Part shown: in pieces, positions 33,310 through 44,184 of the stretch
How the letters are laid out: each line of letters opens with the position of its first letter
Numbering within the stretch: the first letter of the stretch is position 1
Assembly (NCBI RefSeq): GCF_042646425.1
Contig: NZ_JBHRTR010000037.1
Span: 97,961 to 161,960 of the forward strand
Reading direction: 5' to 3'
From: Marinibaculum pumilum
Lineage (GTDB): Bacteria > Pseudomonadota > Alphaproteobacteria > Ferrovibrionales > Ferrovibrionaceae
Length of the DNA: 64,000 nucleotides
Notes under the pieces: model-generated
Told to the model about the DNA's origin: nothing
The model's input: only the letters and a program-made list of their open reading frames with translations
Database searches by the model: none
Position numbers and translations under genes: made by a program

Positions 33310-34721
33310 CCCGGGCGGCGGCACTGCCGCTGCCGTTCCGCGAATGGCCCGGCCACGTCCTGCTGGCGCTGGCGCTGCTGGCCAGCCTTGCGGCCTTGCT
33401 GGCGGCGGGCCCGGTGCGGGCCCAGTCCGACGAATCGCGCGGCGCCGACGGCCTGCTGCGGATCGACATCACCCGCGGCAATGTGGAGCCGCTGCCGATC
33501 GCGATCTCCGATTTCGACGGTGCGGACGCCGCCGCGCGGCAGCGCGGCGCCAACATCGCCGCGGTGGTCCGCGCCGACCTGGAACGGTCGGGCCTGTTCG
33601 CCCCGGTCGACCCGCGTTCCCACATCCAGCAGCCGCAGGAGATGCGGGGCACGCCGCGTTTCCAGGACTGGCGGGTGCTGAACGCCGTGGCGCTGGTCAC
33701 CGGCCAGACCGAGCTGCAGTCCGACGGCCGCCTGCGTACGGAGTTCCGGCTCTGGGACCTGCTGGCGGAGAAGCAGCTGACCGGGCTGGCCTTCTTCACC
33801 ACGCCGGAGAACTGGCGACGGGTGGCGCACCTGATCGCCGATGCCATCTACGAGCGTCTGACGGGCGAGGAGGGCTATTTCGACACGCGGATCGTCTATG
33901 TCGCGGAATCGGGCCCCGCCGCGAAGCGGGTGAAGCGCCTGGCGATCATGGACCAGGACGGCGAGAACCACCGCTTCCTGACCGACGGGCAGTTTCTGGT
34001 GCTGACCCCGCGCTTCAGCCCGACCCGGCAGGAGATCACCTACCTGTCCTATTTCGGCGACCGGCCGCGGGTCTACCTGTTCAACATCGATACCGGCCGG
34101 CAGGAACTGGTGGGCGACTTCCCCGGCATGACCTTCGCGCCGCGCTTTTCGCCCGACGGCAATTCGGTGGTGATGTCGATGGCCTCCGACGGCAATTCGG
34201 AGGTCTACACCATGGACCTGCGCACCCGGCAGAAGCGGCGCCTGACCCACGACCCGGGCATTGATACCTCGCCCTCCTTCTCGCCGGACGGGCGGATGAT
34301 CACCTTCAATTCCGACCGGTCGGGCAGCAAGCAGATCTACACGATGAACATCGACGGCAGCGACCAGCGCCGGATCAGCTTCGGCGACGGGCTCTATTCC
34401 ACCCCGGTCTGGTCACCGCGCGGCGACCTGATCGCCTTCACCAAGGAGAAGGGCGGCCAGTTCCATATCGGCGTGATGCGGCCCGACGGCAGCGGCGAGC
34501 GGATCCTGGCCAGCAACCGCTACGTGCAGGAGGCACCGACCTGGGCCCCGAACGGGCGGGTGCTGATGTTCTACCGCGAGACGCCGTCGGACAGCCGCGG
34601 CGGCGGCAAGGATGCCAGCCTCTGGTCGATCGACCTGACCGGCTTCAACGAGCGCCAGGTGATCACCCCCATGGGGGCGTCGGACCCGGCCTGGTCGCCG
34701 CCGGCGCCCCTCGATCAGTAG
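33306..34721 (+). CDS. tolB: TolB, periplasmic beta-propeller
   Basis: A 471-residue secreted protein. A signal peptide with a long hydrophobic stretch (about 15-40) ends near VRAQ-SD. The TolB N-terminal domain (LRIDITRGNVEPLPIAI) is followed by a six-bladed propeller of PD40 repeats (TPRFSPTRQEITYLSY, APRFSPDGNSVVMSM, SPSFSPDGRMITFNS). It shuttles between Pal and TolA, freeing Pal to bind the wall. The start overlaps tolA by 4 bases. Confidence 0.95.
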   Translation: MTRAAALPLPFREWPGHVLLALALLASLAALLAAGPVRAQSDESRGADGLLRIDITRGNVEPLPIAISDFDGADAAARQRGANIAAVVRADLERSGLFAPVDPRSHIQQPQEMRGTPRFQDWRVLNAVALVTGQTELQSDGRLRTEFRLWDLLAEKQLTGLAFFTTPENWRRVAHLIADAIYERLTGEEGYFDTRIVYVAESGPAAKRVKRLAIMDQDGENHRFLTDGQFLVLTPRFSPTRQEITYLSYFGDRPRVYLFNIDTGRQELVGDFPGMTFAPRFSPDGNSVVMSMASDGNSEVYTMDLRTRQKRRLTHDPGIDTSPSFSPDGRMITFNSDRSGSKQIYTMNIDGSDQRRISFGDGLYSTPVWSPRGDLIAFTKEKGGQFHIGVMRPDGSGERILASNRYVQEAPTWAPNGRVLMFYRETPSDSRGGGKDASLWSIDLTGFNERQVITPMGASDPAWSPPAPLDQ

Positions 34722-34814
34722 GCGCAAGCGTAGCGGAAAGCGAGGCGGAACCGAAGCGGCGGCCGGCCTGCGGCAGAATGGCAACAGCCGGTCGCGAATG
34801 CAGCAAAGATGCGA

Positions 34815-34844
34815 TTGCCAACGCGAACCGGCAGATGCTATCAG
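34815..34844 (+). promoter_or_regulatory. Candidate promoter for pal
   Basis: TTGCCA, 18 bases, then TATCAG, in the 269 bases between tolB and pal. It would let pal be made in excess over TolQRAB. The match is moderate. Confidence 0.3.
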
Positions 34845-34990
34845 GGTTATTACGCGCGCCGGCTCGATGGAACATGGTGGTCACGGGGGACGGACGGCCA
34901 TGGTACGTTGTGCCGTGGGCGTGGGCCCGGCGTGGTCCGGTTTGCCACGTGGTGCGGCTGCGTGAGGGAGCAGTGAAGGAGATATCAGCC

Positions 34991-35485
34991 ATGCGCGTAC
35001 TGTCCTTTGGACCCAAGGTCCTGACCGTTCTTGCCGTTCTCGGATTGACCGCGGCGTGCGAAACCGCACCCGAGGCCACCGGCGAGATGGTCCAGGAAGC
35101 GGTCGTCGTCGAACAGGGCGTTGTGCCGGGGTCCGAAGAGGATCTGGTGCTGAACGTCGGCGATCGCGTCTACTTCGCATTCGATAGCTATGCCCTTCGG
35201 CCGTCGGCCCAGCAGGTGCTGGACCGCCAGGCCGCCTGGATGTCCCAGTATCCGCAGAACAACCTGCTGATCGAGGGGCATTGCGACGATCGCGGCACCC
35301 GCGAGTACAACCTCGCACTCGGCGAACGCCGGGCCAATGCCGTCCGTCAGTACCTGATTTCCAAGGGTGTGGCTCCGGCGCGTCTGTCGACCATCTCCTA
35401 CGGGAAGGAACGCCCGGTGGCGTTCGGCAACAACGAGGCCGCCTGGGCGCAGAACCGGCGCGGCGTCTCGGTCCTGAGCAACTAG
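34991..35485 (+). CDS. pal: Peptidoglycan-associated lipoprotein Pal
   Basis: A 164-residue outer-membrane lipoprotein. The signal peptide ends in the lipobox LTAAC, with Cys at residue 23. After an acidic linker comes the OmpA domain: VYFAFDSYALRPSAQQVLD, the wall-binding IEGHCDDRGTREYNLALGERRA and ISYGKERPVA. AAGGAG lies 9 bases before the ATG. A strong hairpin follows the stop by 22 bases. Confidence 0.96.
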   Translation: MRVLSFGPKVLTVLAVLGLTAACETAPEATGEMVQEAVVVEQGVVPGSEEDLVLNVGDRVYFAFDSYALRPSAQQVLDRQAAWMSQYPQNNLLIEGHCDDRGTREYNLALGERRANAVRQYLISKGVAPARLSTISYGKERPVAFGNNEAAWAQNRRGVSVLSN

Positions 35486-35507
35486 CCAGGCCATTGCCAC
35501 AGGCATC

Positions 35508-35538
35508 GGACCCGGCCGGCTGATTGCCGGCCGGGTCC
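35508..35538 (+). terminator. Strong hairpin terminator after pal
   Basis: GGACCCGGCCGGC (35508-35520) pairs perfectly over 13 bp with GCCGGCCGGGTCC (35526-35538) around the loop TGATT. A pyrimidine-rich tract (TCCTGCCTCTCTTCT) follows instead of a clean T-run. Confidence 0.65.
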
Positions 35539-36092
35539 TCCTGCCTCTCTTCTGCTGCCAGGGCGTCACGACGCCGCCCGGTCCGGCCGTGAGGCATCCC
35601 GATACCGAGATCGGGTCCAGGCATCCCGGCACATGGCAGGGCAGCAGATCGAAACCGTCGCTTCATGGCTGCATTCCCGGCCCGGGGCATGAGGGTTGAA
35701 CGGCCGCAGAGCCGTCGGCACCTCCCCAAGCGAACCCGGGTTCGTCCTAAGGCGCGGGGCCGGCCGGGTCCCCGCTCTCTTCTCCCGCCGCAGGATCTTT
35801 TCAGCTTTTTCCGATGTCCGCCCCGGCATTCGCCCGGAAGCGCGCCCTTGCGTCGCCCAGGGGAAGCTGAACGGCGCGACGGTCTGCGCCACGGCCTGCC
35901 GGCATGGCGCGGAAAGCGTCTGCAGGGGGCCGAAAGCACTTGATCCGCATCCCCGGCGAGGTGAACCTTGCCCATCGGGTGGGGTTAGTCAGCCGAGGGC
36001 GGGCGCGTCGCCGGCCGCGCCATGCGCCGTCCCGATCGGGGCGGTCATCGGCATGGACAGCCGGCGGCCTCGCGACACAGAAGGCGGTTGAG
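35539..36092. other. Long intergenic stretch between pal and cpoB
   Basis: About 550 bases without a convincing gene. Reading frames here have no family likeness and no ribosome-binding site. It holds a perfect 14-bp palindrome (CGAACCCGGGTTCG, 35731-35744) of unknown meaning. Such a distance is unusual between pal and cpoB and suggests cpoB has its own promoter. Confidence 0.55.
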
Positions 36093-37252
36093 ATGCGGTC
36101 CGATTTGCTGTTCCCCCAGTTCCTGCTGCTTCCCGAGGTCCTGCGACGTCCGGCCCGGACGGGCGGACACCTGCCGCGACGCCGCCGGGTCGCCGGCATT
36201 GGCCCGGCCGCTCTCCTGGCCGCCGCCCTGGTCGGTGGCGGAGGGACCATCGCGCCGGCCGGGCCTGTGCTCGCACAGTCGGACCCGTCGATGCAGGCGA
36301 TCGTGGCGAAGCTGAACCGGCTGGAAGCCGACCTGAACAGCCTGCAGCGCAACGTCTATCGCGGGACGGTCCCGGACCGTTCCGACACGGCATCCCCGGC
36401 CGCCAGCGGCGATATCGGCAGCCAGCTCTATACCTACGAGGAAAGCCTCCGCCGGCTGACCGCCCAGGTGGAGGAACTGGCCCACCAGCAGCGCCAGATG
36501 GACGATCGCCTGACCCGGCTGTCGGAGGATGTCGAGTTCCGGCTGCAGGAGATCGAGGGCAAGCTCGGCCTCAGCGCCGTCGGCGGCACGGGTGGCAGCG
36601 GCGGCGGCACATCCGTCGCCGCGGCGCCGGCCGACAGGGACGGCGCGACACCGGCGGGGACGCAGCAGCTGGGGACCCTGAGCGTGGACCGCGACAGCGG
36701 CACGCCGCGCGGCGCGCAGGCCGGTACGGGGAGCGATGCGGGCGGCGGCCGTTCGGNNNNNNNNNNNNNNNNNNNNNNNNNNNNNNNNNNNNNNNNNNNN
36801 NNNNNNNNNNNNNNNNNNNNNNNNNNNNNNNNNNNNNNNNNNNNNNNNNNNNNNNNNNNNNNNNNNNNNNNNNNNNNNNNNNNNNNNNNNNNNNNTCCCT
36901 CCGCCTGATCCGGGTCGGTCAGCTGGCCGACGCGGAAGCGGCCCTGCAATCCTTCCTGAAGGATTATCCGAAGGACGACCTGGCGGGGAACGCGCAATAC
37001 TGGCTGGGCGAGACCTACTATGCGCGCAACGAGTACGAACAGGCCGCCGCCGCCTTCCTGGCCGGCTACCGGAACCATCCGAAAAGCCAGAAGGCACCCG
37101 ACAACCTGCTGAAACTGGGCGTCTCCCTGGTGGCGATGGGGCAGAAGGCGGAGGCCTGCCCGGTCTTCAGCAACCTCCTGTCGGAATTTCCCAACGCGCC
37201 GCGGCTGATTCTGGACCGGGCCCGGAGCGAGCAGCAGCGCGCGGGCTGCTAG
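36093..37252 (+). CDS. cpoB: Cell division coordinator CpoB (YbgF), interrupted by an assembly gap
   Basis: A periplasmic protein that tunes cell-wall synthesis together with Tol-Pal. Before the gap: an unusually long N-terminus, a hydrophobic signal region ending near PVLAQ-SD, a trimerising coiled coil (SMQAIVAKLNRLEADLNSLQ and the next 100 residues) and a Gly/Ala linker. After the gap (from 36896): the TPR domain typical of YbgF (LADAEAALQSFLKDYPKDDL, AQYWLGETYYARNEY, NLLKLGVSLVAMGQKAEAC). It stops at TAG 37250-37252. The two halves are in different frames as assembled, so the N count must be wrong by one (or two) bases, unless the gene is truly shifted. Confidence 0.85.
36757..36895. other. 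Assembly gap (139 N) inside cpoB
   Basis: Unsequenced bases between the linker and TPR domain of cpoB. If the gene is intact the true length is 1 more than a multiple of three away from the stated one (for example 140 or 137). Confidence 0.99.
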
Positions 37253-37272
37253 CCGGCCGCGCCGGGCCGGAC

Positions 37273-38757
37273 ATGCCCAGCGCCTTCTCCACGACACCGC
37301 CGCCTGCCGCCATGCGGGCGCAACCCGAAGCCGGGCTCGCCGCCCGGTTCGCGGCGGCGCTGCGCCGCATCGGCCTGCCCGATGGTCCGCTGCCCGACGG
37401 ACTGTTGCTGCTTGCCGTCTCCGGCGGCGGCGACAGCATTGCGCTGCTGCACCTGATGCACGGCCGTCCGGAATTGCGGCATCGCCTGGCGGTGGCAACG
37501 GTGGACCACGGCCTCCGGCCGGAAGCGGCCGCCGAGGCGGCGCAGGTCGGCCGCTGGGCGGCGGCGCTTGGCCTGTCCCACCAGGTCCTGAAAGGACGGC
37601 CGGGCGACCTGCCGGCCGGCGGATTGCAGGCCGCGGCCCGTGCCCTGCGCTACCGGCTGCTGGACGAGGCGGCATCGTCCGCGGGCGCGGCAGCGATTCT
37701 GCTTGCGCATAATGCGGACGACCAGGCGGAAACCGTGGAGATGCGCCTGCAGCGCGGCACCGGCCATGACGGCCTGGGCGGCATGGCACCCGTGGTCCGC
37801 CGACATGACCTGCCGGGCCGCCCGCTGCTGCTGCGGCCGCTGCTGGGCTTCGGCCGGGCGGAGCTTCGCCACTGGCTTCGCCGGCAGGCCTTGCCCTGGC
37901 TGGAGGATCCCAGCAACGGCGACCCTCGGTTCGAGCGCATCCGGGTGCGGCGGACGCTGGACGGTGACGGCCGGCGGGAACGGCTGGTCGCGGCGGCTGA
38001 AGCGGCCCGCCGGCGGGCGCGGGAGCGCGGACAGGCGGCCGACGCCCTGCTGCGGCGCGCACTCGTCCTGTCGCCGCACGGGGACGACCGGCTGTCGCTG
38101 GCGCCGCTCGCCGCAGCCGGCGACGACATGGCATGCCATCTGCTGCGCGGACTGCTTTCCAGCGGCGGAACGGCCCCCGCACATGACGCCGTCGCCCGCC
38201 TCTGGCGTGGCCTGTCCGGCGGCACTCCCGCCGTCACCCTGGCCGGCTGTCTGTTCCACAGGCTCGCTGGCGGGCGCTATCTGCTGCTGCGCGAGCGCCG
38301 GCAGCCGCTTCCGGAACTGCCGATCACACCGGGCCTGGCGACCGGCTGGGGCGACCGGTTCCGGCTGCACGTGCCTGACCGCTGGCTGCCGCCGCCGGCG
38401 GCGGACGGCGCGGTGCCGGTCTTGCGGGAGTTCGGTGCGATGAGCCCGGCCCGTGCGGCGCGGCTGCTCTGCGGTGCGGGCCCCGCCGCCGCCGCTTTGC
38501 GCGACCTGCTGCAGGCGCTCCCGGCGCCGGCCCGTCCCGGTCTGCCGGCCATCTATCGCGGCAGCCGGCTTGCCGGCCTGCCGACCCTGCCGCATGCGGC
38601 AGGGTCGGTGGCGGGGCTGTCCGCGGCGGATATCGGGCTGTCGCGCGCGGCGGTGAACCCCTTCCGGCCCTGGCATTGGGAAACCTTGGCGGCGGCCCTG
38701 ACGCCGGATCAGGGAGTCGCATGCCCTGCGGTCCGCGAAACGGTACATCCACCTTGA
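37273..38757 (+). CDS. tilS: tRNA(Ile)-lysidine synthase TilS
   Basis: A 494-residue enzyme adding lysine to C34 of the isoleucine tRNA that reads AUA. The PP-loop SGGGDSIALLHL (near residue 52) binds ATP. VDHGLRPEAAAEA, LLAHNADDQAETVEMRLQRGTGHDGLGGM and WLEDPSNGDPRFERIRVR are the conserved N-terminal motifs. The C-terminal half is less conserved. An in-frame ATG 14 codons later is possible. It follows cpoB by 20 bases, and the order cpoB-tilS-ftsH is common in alphaproteobacteria. Confidence 0.92.
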   Translation: MPSAFSTTPPPAAMRAQPEAGLAARFAAALRRIGLPDGPLPDGLLLLAVSGGGDSIALLHLMHGRPELRHRLAVATVDHGLRPEAAAEAAQVGRWAAALGLSHQVLKGRPGDLPAGGLQAAARALRYRLLDEAASSAGAAAILLAHNADDQAETVEMRLQRGTGHDGLGGMAPVVRRHDLPGRPLLLRPLLGFGRAELRHWLRRQALPWLEDPSNGDPRFERIRVRRTLDGDGRRERLVAAAEAARRRARERGQAADALLRRALVLSPHGDDRLSLAPLAAAGDDMACHLLRGLLSSGGTAPAHDAVARLWRGLSGGTPAVTLAGCLFHRLAGGRYLLLRERRQPLPELPITPGLATGWGDRFRLHVPDRWLPPPAADGAVPVLREFGAMSPARAARLLCGAGPAAAALRDLLQALPAPARPGLPAIYRGSRLAGLPTLPHAAGSVAGLSAADIGLSRAAVNPFRPWHWETLAAALTPDQGVACPAVRETVHPP

Positions 38758-38777
38758 TAGATGCGGTGCCGCTCTCG

Positions 38778-38806
38778 CTTGTTCGCGACCCCAGGCAGCC
38801 CTATCT
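38778..38806 (+). promoter_or_regulatory. Heat-shock (RpoH) promoter of ftsH
   Basis: CTTG (38778-38781), 18 bases, then CCTATCT (38800-38806) matches the alphaproteobacterial RpoH consensus CTTG, 17-18 bases, CYTATNT at every defined position. It begins 21 bases after the tilS stop. FtsH is a classical heat-shock protease. The transcript would have a leader of about 290 bases. Confidence 0.7.
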
Positions 38807-38812
38807 AGAATG

Positions 38813-39035
38813 ATGCCAATCGAGGCGGCGGTCGGGTCGGGCGGTCGCGGAGGCCCGGCCTGGGTGTCCGCCTGCCGTCGCGGCACCATGCCGCTTGGCA
38901 TGGCGCCCCTGCCCGTCGCAGAATGGACCGCAAGCAGATGGTCCCGCCTGGGCGGCAGGCAGGGCAGCGCCGTTCATCGGCGGTATCAGGTTTCGGCTGG
39001 GCGGCCCGACCGGGCGCGGGCGCTTGCCGGGACGG
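38813..39035 (+). other. Long leader of ftsH
   Basis: The 346 bases between tilS and ftsH hold the heat-shock promoter, about 220 bases of GC-rich leader without a recognised gene or motif, and then the 19-bp tandem repeats. Confidence 0.5.
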
Positions 39036-39103
39036 GGATCGGTTCCCGGAACAGGGATCAGGTCCCGGAATAGGGATCAGTTCCCAGAATAGGGATAAGT
39101 TCA
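39036..39103 (+). repeat. 19-bp tandem repeat carrying the ftsH ribosome-binding site
   Basis: Three and a half units of a 19-bp sequence like GGATCAGTTCCCAGAATAG (39036-39054, 39055-39073, 39074-39092, partial 39093-39103). The AGGGA at each unit junction resembles a ribosome-binding site; the last serves the TTG start at 39104. Copies are about 85-90% alike. Confidence 0.85.
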
Positions 39104-41056
<1,953 letters not shown>

Positions 41057-41082
41057 CCGGGTCCGCCCCGGTCGCATCGCTC

Positions 41083-41997
41083 TTGTCCGGAAGGCCGGAC
41101 GGTGGACGGGCGGCGGATATCGCCGCCCGTTTGCATTCCCGCACCATCGGGGCACCGCCCCTGGTGATGGGGATCCTGAACGTCACCCCCGACAGTTTCG
41201 CCGATGGCGGGCGGCATGATGCGCCGCAGCAGGCCATTGCCCATGGCCTGCGCCTGGCGGCGGAGGGCGCCGACATCGTCGATGTCGGCGGGGAATCGAC
41301 CCGTCCCGGCGCGGCAGAGGTGCCGCCGGCGGAGGAGGCCGCGCGGGTCGTGCCGGTGATCCGCGCCCTGGCGGCGGAAGGGGTCTGCGTGTCGGTCGAC
41401 ACACGGCGTGCCGCGGTGATGGAACAGGCCGCCGCGGCCGGGGCCGCCATCCTGAACGATGTCAGCGGCCTGTCGTTCGATCCGGCGGCGATGGCGGTGG
41501 CGGCCGGCTTCCCGGGGCCGGTCGTCCTGATGCACATGCGCGGCACGCCGGCGGACATGGTGCGGCGCACCGACTATCCGGACGGTGTGGTGCCGGCGGT
41601 CTGCGACTGGGCGCGGGAACGGCTCGCGGCCTGCGAGGCGGCCGGCATCGGTCGCGAGCGGATCGTGCTCGACCCGGGCATCGGCTTTGCAAAGACCTGG
41701 GCGCAGAGCCTTGAACTGCTGGCGGCCCTGCCGCGTCTCGCGGCGCTGGGCCGGCCGCTGCTGGTCGGCGCGTCGCGCAAGTCCTTCATCGGCCATCTGG
41801 CCGATGCCCCGACGCCGGACGCGCGGCTGCCGGGATCGCTGGCGGCCGCACTCTGGGCGGCCACGGCCGGGGCGGATATCCTGCGGGTCCATGACGTGGC
41901 GGCGACCCGCCAGGCGCTGGCCGTCTGGCAGGGCATATCGGGGGCTGCGGTGCGGCAGGGCGTGGACGACGGCGACGGCAAGGGCAAGGGAGACTGA
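41083..41997 (+). CDS. folP: Dihydropteroate synthase
   Basis: About 304 residues. It joins p-aminobenzoate to the pterin pyrophosphate in folate synthesis, the sulfonamide target. Motifs: VMGILNVTPDSFADGG, GADIVDVGGESTRPGAAEV, VCVSVDTRRAAVMEQAAAAG, LNDVSGLSFD, VVLMHMRGTP, VLDPGIGFAKTWAQSLELL and LLVGASRKSFIG. The N-terminus is uncertain: there is no in-frame ATG before the first motif. I take a TTG at 41083, 26 bases after the ftsH stop and without a clear ribosome-binding site. Confidence 0.88.
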   Translation: MSGRPDGGRAADIAARLHSRTIGAPPLVMGILNVTPDSFADGGRHDAPQQAIAHGLRLAAEGADIVDVGGESTRPGAAEVPPAEEAARVVPVIRALAAEGVCVSVDTRRAAVMEQAAAAGAAILNDVSGLSFDPAAMAVAAGFPGPVVLMHMRGTPADMVRRTDYPDGVVPAVCDWARERLAACEAAGIGRERIVLDPGIGFAKTWAQSLELLAALPRLAALGRPLLVGASRKSFIGHLADAPTPDARLPGSLAAALWAATAGADILRVHDVAATRQALAVWQGISGAAVRQGVDDGDGKGKGD

Positions 41998-42000
41998 ACC

Positions 42001-43344
42001 ATGGCGGGCAAACTGTTCGGGACCGACGGCGTCCGCGGCCTGGCCAATGCGGAGCCGATGACCCCGCACACGGCGCTGCGCCTGGGCATGGCGGCGGGCC
42101 GGCATTTCCGCCGCGGCGACTATCGGCACCGGGTCCTGATCGGCAAGGACACCCGCCTGTCGGGCTACATGATCGAGCCGGCGCTGACCGCGGGCTTCGT
42201 TTCCGTCGGTCTGGACGCGATCCTGCTGGGTCCGATGCCGACGCCGGCGGTGGCGATGCTGACCCGCTCCATGCGCGCGGATCTGGGGGTGATGATCTCC
42301 GCCTCCCACAACCCGTTCCACGACAATGGCATCAAGCTGTTCGGCCCCGACGGCTATAAACTGTCGGATGCGGTCGAGGCGCAGATCGCCGCCGACATGG
42401 ATGAGGTGCTGCAGGTCGGCGAGCGGCCGACCGGCGCCGAGCTCGGCCGCGCGCAGCGGCTGGAGGATGCGCGCGGCCGCTATATCGAGTTCGTGAAGCA
42501 GACCCTGCCGCGCGGCTTCCGCCTGGACGGCCTGCGGGTGGTTCTGGACTGCGCCAACGGCGCCGCCTACCGGGTTGCGCCGACGGTGCTCTTCGAGCTG
42601 GGGGCGGAGGTGATCCCGCTGGGGGTCGAGCCGAATGGCCTGAACATCAACGACAATTGCGGCTCCACCCGGCCGGAGCGGATGCAGGAGGAGGTGGTCG
42701 CCTCCGGCGCCGACCTGGGCATCGCCCTCGACGGCGATGCCGACCGCCTGGTCCTGGCCGACGAGAAGGGGCGGCTGGTCGACGGCGACCAGCTGATCGC
42801 CGCAATCACCCGGATCTGGCATGCGCAGGGGCGGCTGGCCGGCCCGGTTGTCGCGACGGTGATGTCCAACCTGGGGCTGGAGCGGTTCGTGCGCGGCCTG
42901 GGCCTGGATTTCCAGCGCACCAGTGTCGGCGACCGCTACGTCCTGGAGCGGATGCGCGAGAGCGGCGCCAATCTGGGCGGCGAGCAGTCGGGCCATATCA
43001 TCCTGTCCGACTATGCCACCACCGGCGATGGGCTGATCGCGGCGCTGCAGGTGATGGCCCTGATCGCGGAGGCCGACCAGCCGGCGAGCGCCGTCTGCCA
43101 CCAGTTCGATGCACTGCCCCAGATCACCCGCAGCGTGCGGCTGAACGGCGGCAAGCCGCTGGAGCAGGACGCGGTCAAGGCGGAGATCGCCGCCGCGCAG
43201 GACCGGCTCGGCCCGGACGGCCAGCTGCTGATCCGCCCCTCCGGCACCGAACCCGTGATCCGCATCATGGCCCAGGGCGAGGATGCGCAGGCGGTCGAAG
43301 CCGTCGTCGCCGGCCTGGCCGACGCCATTGCCGCCGCGGCCTGA
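42001..43344 (+). CDS. glmM: Phosphoglucosamine mutase
   Basis: A 447-residue enzyme turning glucosamine 6-phosphate to the 1-phosphate for UDP-GlcNAc, hence for peptidoglycan and lipopolysaccharide. FGTDGVRG opens it. The phosphoserine is in GVMISASHNPFHDNGIKLF (about residue 103), magnesium binds at DGDADR, the sugar loop is GGEQSGHII, and phosphate binds at RPSGTEPVIRIM. It lies 3 bases after the folP stop; folP-glmM pairing is general in proteobacteria. Confidence 0.97.
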   Translation: MAGKLFGTDGVRGLANAEPMTPHTALRLGMAAGRHFRRGDYRHRVLIGKDTRLSGYMIEPALTAGFVSVGLDAILLGPMPTPAVAMLTRSMRADLGVMISASHNPFHDNGIKLFGPDGYKLSDAVEAQIAADMDEVLQVGERPTGAELGRAQRLEDARGRYIEFVKQTLPRGFRLDGLRVVLDCANGAAYRVAPTVLFELGAEVIPLGVEPNGLNINDNCGSTRPERMQEEVVASGADLGIALDGDADRLVLADEKGRLVDGDQLIAAITRIWHAQGRLAGPVVATVMSNLGLERFVRGLGLDFQRTSVGDRYVLERMRESGANLGGEQSGHIILSDYATTGDGLIAALQVMALIAEADQPASAVCHQFDALPQITRSVRLNGGKPLEQDAVKAEIAAAQDRLGPDGQLLIRPSGTEPVIRIMAQGEDAQAVEAVVAGLADAIAAAA

Positions 43345-43347
43345 CCG

Positions 43348-44157
43348 ATGAAGGGGCGGGTTCTCATCGCCGCGGGGTCGGATTCCGGCGGCGGCGCCGG
43401 CATCCAGGCCGATATCAAGGCGGTGACGGCGCTCGGCGGCTTCGCGATGACCGCGATCACCGCCCTCACGGCGCAGAACACGGAAGGTGTGCACGGCATC
43501 CACGAGGTGGATCCCGGTTTCGTCCGCCGGCAGATGCAGGTCGTGCTGCAGGATCTCGGTGCCGATGCCGTGAAGACGGGCATGCTGCACCGGCGTGCCG
43601 TCGTCGAAGCGGTGGCGGACGCGCTGGCGGCCGATGCGCCCGGCGTGCCCCTGGTGGTCGACCCGGTGATGGTGGCGAAGGGCGGCGCGCGGCTGCTGGA
43701 CGAGGATACGGTCGCCGTCCTGCAGGAGCGGCTGCTGCCTCTGGCCAGCCTGCTGACCCCCAACGCGCCGGAGGCGGAGGTGCTGGCCGGGATGAAGGTT
43801 GCCGATGCGGAGTCGCAGGCGGTGGCGGCGCGGCGGCTTCTGGCGCTCGGCCCGGCCGCGGTGCTGGTCAAGGGCGGGCATCTGCCCGGCCCGGTCGTCC
43901 GCGATTGCCTGGCCGATGCCGGCGGGATCCACTGGTTCGAGGATGTGCGGCTGGATACCCGGTCCACCCATGGCACCGGCTGCACCATGGCCTCGGCGAT
44001 CGCGACCGGCCTGGGACAGGGGCTGGACCTGGCGGCCGCGGTGCGACGGGCGCGTATCTATGTGCAGCGCGCGATCGCCACCGCACCCGGCTTCGGCCGC
44101 GGACATGGCCCGCTGAACCATGGCCATACCGTCCGGCCGATGGACGGGGCGGCCTGA
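43348..44157 (+). CDS. thiD: Hydroxymethylpyrimidine (phosphate) kinase ThiD
   Basis: A 269-residue ribokinase-fold enzyme phosphorylating HMP and HMP-phosphate for thiamine synthesis. IAAGSDSGGGAGIQADIKA, GGFAMTAITALTAQNTEGV, VVDPVMVAKGG, LTPNAPEAEVLAG, VLVKGGHL and the catalytic anion hole STHGTGCTMASAIA are all present. It begins 3 bases after glmM and closes the plus-strand run started at ftsH. No TPP riboswitch is visible before it. Confidence 0.94.
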   Translation: MKGRVLIAAGSDSGGGAGIQADIKAVTALGGFAMTAITALTAQNTEGVHGIHEVDPGFVRRQMQVVLQDLGADAVKTGMLHRRAVVEAVADALAADAPGVPLVVDPVMVAKGGARLLDEDTVAVLQERLLPLASLLTPNAPEAEVLAGMKVADAESQAVAARRLLALGPAAVLVKGGHLPGPVVRDCLADAGGIHWFEDVRLDTRSTHGTGCTMASAIATGLGQGLDLAAAVRRARIYVQRAIATAPGFGRGHGPLNHGHTVRPMDGAA

Positions 44158-44184
44158 CCGCGCCCGCCGGCCGGGCGCCGCTGC

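Noticed and set aside
35731..35744. 14-bp palindrome CGAACCCGGGTTCG as an attachment site or tRNA remnant
   Set aside because: No tRNA arms, integrase or second copy is nearby; a chance palindrome is likely in GC-rich DNA.
36736..37272. Upstream extension of tilS through the gap
   Set aside because: The open frame is an artefact of N bases and the cpoB TPR codons in another frame; TilS begins at 37273.
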